DNA of 64,000 nucleotides from Brevipalpus yothersi (lineage: Eukaryota > Arthropoda > Arachnida > Trombidiformes > Tenuipalpidae): NCBI GenBank assembly GCA_003956705.1, contig QZCP01000623.1:4096-68095 (forward strand), written 5' to 3'. This document shows positions 58,286 to 64,000 of the stretch, in pieces. The notes beneath the pieces are model-generated. The model was not told the DNA's origin. It was given only the letters and a program-made list of their open reading frames with translations, and made no database searches. Numbering within the stretch: position 1 is the first letter of the stretch; every line of letters begins with the position of its first letter. The translations under genes and the position numbers were made by a program.

Positions 58286-58879
58286 TCCATAACGAGCCAT
58301 ATTCTGATACCTTTTGGCAGTTTTCATTTTCTCAAGCACATCTTTCTCAAAATCACCAAAAGTTTGTCCAGGTTTGAATCCATACGGAGACTTGGCTAAT
58401 GCCTTTTCACCAATACTAATCCTATTGGACACATCAGACAGATCTCTCTCGATTTTTTTACGCAGCTTTTCATTTTCATCATCCAAAAGTTGTGAGTTGA
58501 TCTTTCGGACTCTTTCGATCTCTTTTTGACGCTTAACATCTTGAGCCAATCGACGATCTTCTTCCTCCTTACTCTCTTTTTCTCTTCTCTCGAGATTTTC
58601 TTTATATTTACGTCTTGTGGCATCCAATTCTTCATCCTTAACCCGCTTTTCATCAAGAGCTTTCAACTTCCTGTCGTAATCAGATCTCTGCACAGGGTCT
58701 CTGAGAATTTCCACGATTTCTTGGAGCTTTTCAAATTTTTGCTTAGCAGATAGATCATCAGGATTCTTGTCTGGATGATATTCCAGAGTTCGACGACGAT
58801 AAGCTTTGTTGATCTGTTCGATGGTAGCTCCTCGATCAATTTTAAGGAATTCATAGTAATTTAACCCCTCAACATCCAT
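58250..58879 (-). CDS. DNAJC17-like copy C, RRM deleted, altered C-terminus
   Basis: An intact frame of 209 residues from the ATG at 58879 (MDVEGLNYYEFLKID). The J domain with HPD and the coiled coil match copy A closely. The RRM is missing: ISIG runs straight into EKALAKSPYGFKPG, whereas copy A has 77 more codons there. The lost segment corresponds to 231 bases of copy A bounded by GTGA on each side, so the frame is kept. After MARY the frame leaves homology and reads into direct repeat R (GVHHNFYNIFCI). The product, if made, would keep Hsp70 stimulation but lack RNA binding. It could be a functional truncated paralogue or a young pseudogene; the lack of stops and the retained flank argue for the former. 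Confidence 0.75.
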   Translation of the reverse strand: MDVEGLNYYEFLKIDRGATIEQINKAYRRRTLEYHPDKNPDDLSAKQKFEKLQEIVEILRDPVQRSDYDRKLKALDEKRVKDEELDATRRKYKENLERREKESKEEEDRRLAQDVKRQKEIERVRKINSQLLDDENEKLRKKIERDLSDVSNRISIGEKALAKSPYGFKPGQTFGDFEKDVLEKMKTAKRYQNMARYGVHHNFYNIFCI

Positions 58880-59101
58880 CTCGACTATAATCACCAATCT
58901 TTACACCCACAAATTGAAATCAAAATTCACATCAAATCAAACGGAATAAATTTTTGCAAAATTCTAAAAAATGCTCGAATTTCAGCCTAAAACTTTCAGT
59001 TCGATAGCAAGCGGTTATTTGTTTTGAAAAAATTTACTTCTCGCACACCTTGCGCCATCCCATTTGCATTCTCTTGATGAGGATCATTTAAAGAGATTTG
59101 A
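58286..59101 (-). repeat. Segmental duplication, arm 2 (inverted, between direct repeats)
   Basis: The reverse complement matches the copy A gene and ~200 bases of its 5' flank (to GATCCTCATCAAGAGAA), minus the RRM segment. With arm 1 it makes an inverted repeat with a spacer of about 3.6 kb that contains copy B and the USP gene. Confidence 0.85.
59051..59060 (-). promoter_or_regulatory. Conserved upstream motif ATGGCGCAAG, copy C
   Basis: Seen as CTTGCGCCAT on the plus strand, 181 bases before the copy C start. The distance is longer than in copy A because of small insertions in the flank. Confidence 0.4.
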
Positions 59102-59204
59102 AGAGATATTTAATCAAATGGATTGAGAATTGAAGTTTGAAATATTTAAAAGAATTTATCATGCTCCTGGGCACAGAGAATATTGTAGAATTTGTGATTA
59201 ACTC
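59102..59204 (+). repeat. Direct repeat R, right copy (~103 bp)
   Basis: The partner of 58183-58285. It starts where the homology of copy C to the copy A flank has just ended. Confidence 0.9.
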
Positions 59205-59339
59205 ACCTAAGATATTAAAAATAGGGAGTGAATGAGTGACCATACTGGAGAATAGTAAACTCGAATGGTCACGATCTTGAAAGTTCCAAAAAGTGACAGA
59301 TTGGAGAAAAGAAAAGTTATTTGAGTAGGAAGGCTACTT

Positions 59340-60972
59340 TCAACTTGGAAGCCAAGGGTTACCATGAGAATCTAAATCTTTTCGAGGAACATCCCAAACC
59401 CATGGCTCATCAGTCTCATCATATGGAGTTAAAGGAAAATCGAAAGGTACAGGAAAGGATATTGGTTCTTCCACTCCGTCTCCAGTTACTTCAAGGGACG
59501 AGCTTACTCTAAATGTTTTGAGGGGTCCAAAAATCTCAGGAACGAAGAGAACACCTAGTTCATACGATCTGATACATAGTTGAGATGCATTCTTTTCCAG
59601 AGTTCCCCAAGCTGCTTTCGACAAATTAGCACTGGTGAGTATTCCCCAAGCAATTGAATCGAACTTGGGTGAGGCTCGAAAATAGCTCTTAATGTGTGGA
59701 GATGCTCGAGTTCGGCCCTTTCCATCACTCTTCCAACGATGCAGAAAGTTAGTAAGATATGTTTGCTTTATATGAGTGTTCATACTGTAGGGCAATGATC
59801 CACCGGCTGGATATCCTTCAAGACTATTCCGAACATCCTCAATGCAAGGAAAGACAAGTTTAAGAGGTGTAGGCTGGAGAACAGCCGTTTTTGGAAGAGT
59901 TCTTAGACTCTGAAGAAACTGTCCAGTTAACCACTGGTCTGATTTGGATCCAAGTGTACCGATACTTGAGAATTGACCCACGACAGGCCAATTGTTCTTG
60001 ACCTCAGGTGAGGGCCCTAAACGATCCGAAAGAATTTTCCTCAACTTCATGTGACCGAATTTGTTTAAAGCAGCTCCAGTATGCCTTCCTGTGTAGAAAA
60101 TAGACAATTATTTCATAGAAAATAGAATAAATGCATTCTATCAGTATAGTACCTGGAACAGAACCAATCAAGAAAACTTTCGCTTCAGACATGTCACATC
60201 GTTTTAAAGTTTTAATCCAAGTCTCAAGAGGCTTACAATTGTAGGACGAGAGATATTCGATCAGATCCGTTTGAAACTTGGTTGGAGACTTGTCCTCAAA
60301 AGGCTTTGTATCCGGCAGCAAAGGAAACTGAGGACTGATCCACAGACCCTGAGTTTTTTGAGCCCAATCTCGCTCAATCATATTTGCCGTAAGAATAACA
60401 ACTCGAAGACTATCAGTGTATCGTAAGATCATCATTTTGGTATGATGAGTACCGAAGGCATCAATTAGACGAGCAAAAGCCAGCCTAATGTTTTTATACT
60501 TCTTCGTTTCTTCTTGCAGTTCGGCTTTAGTTTGAGGTTTATCTTGGGCAACGATGAGAATAGGTCGATCTCGAAAGCAAGGTGGATACTGTTCCATCAT
60601 CCAGTCAACTTCAAACATGTAATTAAACTGAACCGATTCTTGGAGATCTCCCCATTTGCTTGACAAAATTTCGAATGGACTTGCTGTGTATTGATTGTTA
60701 TAACAAGAATCTATACCCTTAACTTTGGTGAGGAAGAAGTTCAAAGGATTGTAAGAATCTTTGACTTTCTTGCTGGCTTTTGTTTCTCCAGAAGCCGTTC
60801 TTTTCCTCTTGCTTGATGCACGCTCATCAGTGTCTTCATCTTCTTGCACATTCTCTTCTTTTCCTTGGTCACAATCATCAACATCCTCCAATGAAGGGTG
60901 ATCATACTCTTCAAAATGTTTGGGGCTTTTTCGATTACACGAAGACCCTTTTTTGCACACAGATTTATCCAT
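59340..60972 (-). CDS. TDP1: Tyrosyl-DNA phosphodiesterase 1, 2 exons
   Basis: Exons 60972-60153 and 60088-59340 join in frame to 522 residues. TDP1 removes trapped topoisomerase I tyrosine adducts and other 3' blocks in nuclear DNA repair. Both catalytic HxK motifs are present: THHTKMMIL (His near 177, Lys near 179) followed by LTANMIERDW, and SPHIKSYFRA (His near 405, Lys near 407) followed by GILTSANLSKAAWG. The C-terminal PFDFPLTPYDETDEPW is typical. The N-terminal ~75 residues are acidic and basic and disordered with likely nuclear-localisation clusters (SSKRKRTASG). I chose the ATG giving MDKSVCKKGSS; the frame reads further upstream without an ATG. The protein is a little shorter than human TDP1, with the difference in the disordered N-terminus. 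Confidence 0.95.
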
Positions 60973-61945
60973 GGAAATAGCAGAACAAGGAACCAAGCGC
61001 AACGTGCTCACCAAACTTTTTATTGAACAATCTCACACTTTTCAAAGCCTTCACAACAACAGATACACAACTAAGGTCAAAATTCACCACTATATCTAGG
61101 GACAACTATGTTGATAGCTGACGATCACAAGTTATTAATTTGCTTCAACAATCAAGACCTTGCCTGGTTTCACACAGAAGAGCCAGCTGATCAAATGGCG
61201 GGAAATGGATTACTTCTGCTTTCCATTCATGTTGTCTGACGAGAGTATTTTTATCGATCCGTTTAATTTCAATAAGTTTTGCTAAAATTATCCGATTCTC
61301 AGCGTTCGAGAATTCAAGACTGTTGAGGAGTTTTTCACTAAGATTCTCAATGTAGAATGGACATGTTTAATTACTATCCTCGTAACAGTTATCCTCTCAC
61401 GGAGTCTATCTTCGTTGAGAAATGAAGGAAAGTGAGCAATACTGCAGGTATTTCGAGGCCAGTTGAAAAATTGATTGTGCGTTGAAAAAAATTTTTCCTA
61501 GTCTAACTCAGATATGAAAACTTCTGGGTAGGAAATCGACTAACTTCTTAGCAAATTTCTTTGAAATTTCTATCATGAGCTACAAATCTTCCAGTGAATG
61601 CCTAGCCCTAGCTTCATTCGCTAGAAACTCTTCAGGCTAGTTTGACACTATTGTATATCAATGAAAAGAAGAATTATACAGATTGAACACTCATCGCTCA
61701 CCAAAAAAAACATTAAAACGTTGAAGAATATGACAAAACTACTTACCTGATGGTTTAACTGGATGACTTCACCGATTTCCTATCAAATTTACAAGAGTCA
61801 AACTAAAGTAGCAACGAAATCCTACTGGTATAATTGAAAAAGATAGTTGACTCATCGGTTTTCATACTTGAATTGGAAGAATTTTATTTTACACTTTTCA
61901 TTAACTAACAAATATTAAGATTCCAACTCTGATGTAATCTGTTGA
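60973..61945. other. Spacer between NDUFA7 3' end and TDP1 promoter
   Basis: No coding signal recognised on either strand. It should contain the TDP1 promoter and the short NDUFA7 3' UTR. Confidence 0.45.
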
Positions 61946-62509
61946 CTATTTGGTTTGCTGCTTTTCAGGTACGACACCACCATGAGGAAACATGAATTCA
62001 TTTTGCGTGTGGTAAGCAGTATTTGTGTAAAAATTTTCCCCCATGTGTGCTTCAGGTATGTAACGGAAACCAGGAGTAACTTCTGTACCGAGTTCACTCT
62101 TGACAGCTGATTAAGAAAAAAAAACATTAATACTTATGATTAAATACAAGTAAATCCATGACAAACCTTCAGTCAGTTCAGAACCACCGCTAAGTCTCTT
62201 TTGCTGAGGTGCGATGATTATATCAGGTTGATATTTTCTACGATTATCTCGTAGATGATAGAAATTTTGACTTAGTCTATGAGCTGGACCATCTGGAAGT
62301 TCTGGTTGAGGTTGATCTTTGGAGGATAGATCATCTTGCCACCGTAGTTGTTGAACCCATTTTCTCTGTTAAATGATCAGAAACGTTAAGCACTGGTGAC
62401 CGAAAACACTACAAGGTTAAACACTTACCCCGAAAAGCATATTTCGGAACATCACCAAGAAAGGGCTAACATCACGCCTACAACAAAGGGCTAAAGTTGT
62501 GTGAACCAT
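61946..62509 (-). CDS. NDUFA7: NADH dehydrogenase (ubiquinone) 1 alpha subcomplex subunit 7, 3 exons
   Basis: Three small exons, 62509-62429, 62365-62167 and 62106-61946, sum to 147 codons, giving 146 residues. No long open frame marks this gene; it was found by reading splice sites. NDUFA7 (B14.5a) is an accessory subunit of mitochondrial complex I. The core reads WVQQLRWQDDLS, then PELPDGPAHRLSQNFYHLRD and NRRKYQPDIIIAPQQKRL, matching the PxLPxGPSHKLSxNYYxxRDxRR region of the family. The N-terminus (MVHTTLALCCRRDVSPFLVM) is basic and hydrophobic, suitable for import to mitochondria. The C-terminal third (GFRYIPEAHMGENFY) differs from vertebrates, where it is Ala/Pro-rich. The exon 2 donor is GTTTGT. 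It lies 325 bases downstream of the RED stop, same strand. Confidence 0.85.
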
Positions 62510-62833
62510 TGTTTTTGCTGTTGATTTATTCGAACACTCAATCAAATCACTTAAATCAGGACAATTTGAGAAAGATGTAAACAAACCAAAAAAATATTAT
62601 GCAATGTGAAGTTCAAATTATGAACACTGCTCAACAGCGCTCTCAGCAGAAGAGTCAATCAGTTGTAAACTACGATGTCAGCTCGAGATGAAAAGAGTTT
62701 TCAATCGATAAATTAATTTAGTGATTTTAATTGATGCATACTCATTAGAGTAGTGACCATTGATTAATGTACATGAAAATTTTTACAATTAGCTCCATCT
62801 CAACAAAATTTGAGATGAAAAATAAAAGCAGGC

Positions 62834-64000
62834 CTAACTTTTCAATCGTTTGTGATCACGATCATGAGAAACGCTATCACCAGAACTTTTAACACTTAAA
62901 TCGCTAGAATTTCCTTTTCTTTTAGCCAACATAGCAGAGATTTTTTGGAAATCTCGATCTAATTTAGCTTTATCATCCTTCTTATTAGGAATTCTCCTAG
63001 TTCTCCTTCCATCAGCCATTTTGACACCGTACTGGAAGGCAGCTTTAGGCAAGGCTTCTTTTTTACTCATATATTCACCATATTCTTCTTGAGTATCGAA
63101 GTCCCATCGACCAACAGTAGATTTTTTGTTACCACTGTCCATTTTTGAGAAATCAATCTCATCATCACTGTCAATGATAGCATCATCGTTCTCTGGGGCT
63201 CCAGGATAACATTCCGCGTAACTATCAGGTGCTTCTTGATCAAGTCGAGATATTTTCCGCAACTCGACACTGTTAGGGATACTACCCACAATACTGGTTC
63301 GAGATGGCCTGTCTTTGTCACTTCTCGTTTCATCATGAGATGAAGAGGAGGGCTTGTCGAAATAAGAATGTTTGGTCTCTCGTCTACTTTCTCTGCTGCG
63401 ATCTCTTCTCTTTTCTTGACGAGGTACATAGTCACCAATATCATCATAAATAGAGATTGCATTCGGAGCAGGTTTCGAAATCTCCTCTGAGTTCGATTTT
63501 GTGTTCTTCTCCTTTTCATGCACTGAAGCTTTATCTTTTTTCCTTTTCTTTGGTCCTCCTTGACGTAAATCTGCCATGATTTGGATAAGCTTATTGATCA
63601 CAATATTGTTAGTGCTCAGAAGCGAAGAGTTGCTGGCTAATGGGCAATCAGCTTTACTTCTGATAATAGTTGTGGGAATTTCATCAGCGCATTCATCTTC
63701 AAGATCAACTATGTAAGCCATTCTACCTGGCAAGAAAAGTTCATTCTGATCAGGAAGCTTTTCTTTATTCAGGAGGTTGATGATGTTTGCAGCCATCACT
63801 GATTTGGGAGCCCAGATAGATTCATTGTCTTTATCACTGGAAGATTTTCTTTTCTCAATCTTCGATTCGAGTTCCTCCCCCTCTTTCTCATCGACTTCGA
63901 AATCTTCAATTTCTTCTTCTTCATCAACTAGCTCAGCTTTAACTTTATGCAAAAGAGCATAATCGAGACCCTTGACCAAGTGAGTGTGCTTCATATCACC
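62834..64000 (-). CDS. IK: Protein RED / IK, spliceosomal B-complex component (5' end beyond window)
   Basis: One open coding stretch of 388 codons plus stop reaches the window edge, so the N-terminus is missing. The ATG at 63994 is internal, as the conserved HTHLVKGLDYALLHKV follows it directly. Family landmarks: NELFLPGRMAYIVDLEDE, IPTTIIRSKADCP, IYDDIGDYVP, SYAECYPGAPENDDAIIDSD, FSKMDSGNKKSTVGRWDFDT and EALPKAAFQYGVKMADGRRT. The RE/RD-rich repeat that named RED in vertebrates is reduced to a short RRDRSRESRRE segment. RED works with SMU1 in the pre-catalytic spliceosome and affects splicing of short introns, which this genome has in abundance. The C-terminus is Lys/Ser/Asp-rich. No introns occur in the visible part. 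Confidence 0.95.
   Translation of the reverse strand, partial: GDMKHTHLVKGLDYALLHKVKAELVDEEEEIEDFEVDEKEGEELESKIEKRKSSSDKDNESIWAPKSVMAANIINLLNKEKLPDQNELFLPGRMAYIVDLEDECADEIPTTIIRSKADCPLASNSSLLSTNNIVINKLIQIMADLRQGGPKKRKKDKASVHEKEKNTKSNSEEISKPAPNAISIYDDIGDYVPRQEKRRDRSRESRRETKHSYFDKPSSSSHDETRSDKDRPSRTSIVGSIPNSVELRKISRLDQEAPDSYAECYPGAPENDDAIIDSDDEIDFSKMDSGNKKSTVGRWDFDTQEEYGEYMSKKEALPKAAFQYGVKMADGRRTRRIPNKKDDKAKLDRDFQKISAMLAKRKGNSSDLSVKSSGDSVSHDRDHKRLKS

Noticed and set aside
58250..58879. Calling DNAJC17 copy C a pseudogene
   Set aside because: The frame is intact, the deletion is in frame and the upstream motif is kept, so it is listed as a coding gene with reduced confidence.

Overview
This is animal nuclear DNA, AT-rich and gene-dense: about 18 protein genes in 64 kb, mostly with short GT-AG introns of 60-120 bp. 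Animal-specific genes (UNC79, nanos, CAMSAP/Patronin with a CKK domain, CDKL kinase, tamalin-like PDZ protein) and a glycine/tyrosine-rich secreted protein of cuticular type point to an arthropod. Compactness and base composition make me favour a mite (Acari), but this is inference and I cannot name the species. No tRNA, rRNA, CRISPR array or intact transposon was found.

Layout. 0.8-4.3 kb (-): UBE4B/Ufd2 ubiquitin chain-elongation factor. 6.2-7.0 kb (+): 3' part of a tamalin/CYTIP-like PDZ gene. 7.2-8.4 kb (-): His/Met/Pro-rich secreted protein of unknown role. 11.4-12.6 kb (+): four-exon glycine-rich secreted protein with a TATA box. 16.1-19.1 kb (+): Patronin/CAMSAP-type CKK protein. 19.6-20.7 kb (+): TMEM41B. 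22.0-31.8 kb (+): complete 15-exon UNC79, with a 452-base assembly gap lying wholly in one intron. 32.6-34.5 kb (+): CDKL1/4 kinase. 35.5-36.5 kb (-): nanos. 38.4-39.9 kb (+): VDAC porin. 41.3-42.6 kb (-): TBC1D10-type Rab GAP. 45.0-46.5 kb (+): RWDD2. 48.3-50.5 kb (+): modular zinc-finger protein. 51.0-52.9 kb (-): secreted helical protein. 53.8-59.2 kb: three intronless DNAJC17-like genes, two in tandem on + and one inverted on - with its RNA-binding domain deleted, around a USP20/33-like deubiquitinase. 59.3-61.0 kb (-): TDP1. 61.9-62.5 kb (-): NDUFA7, split over three small exons. 62.8-64.0 kb (-): spliceosomal RED/IK, running off the window.

The genes do not form one pathway; this is an ordinary mix of housekeeping, neuronal and germline genes. 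The most unusual part is the DNAJC17 cluster: a segmental inverted duplication, an in-frame 231-bp domain deletion with 4-bp microhomology, ~103-bp direct repeats flanking the third copy, and a 10-bp upstream motif kept at nearly the same distance from all three starts. Other points of interest are a zinc-finger protein built of four degenerate copies of one two-finger module, a USP20/33 catalytic core without its usual flanking domains, and two unassigned secreted proteins.

Exon models were built by hand from splice signals, reading phase and protein family resemblance. The coding lengths of the multi-exon genes sum to multiples of three, which supports the junctions. Family names rest on recalled motifs, not on a database search.
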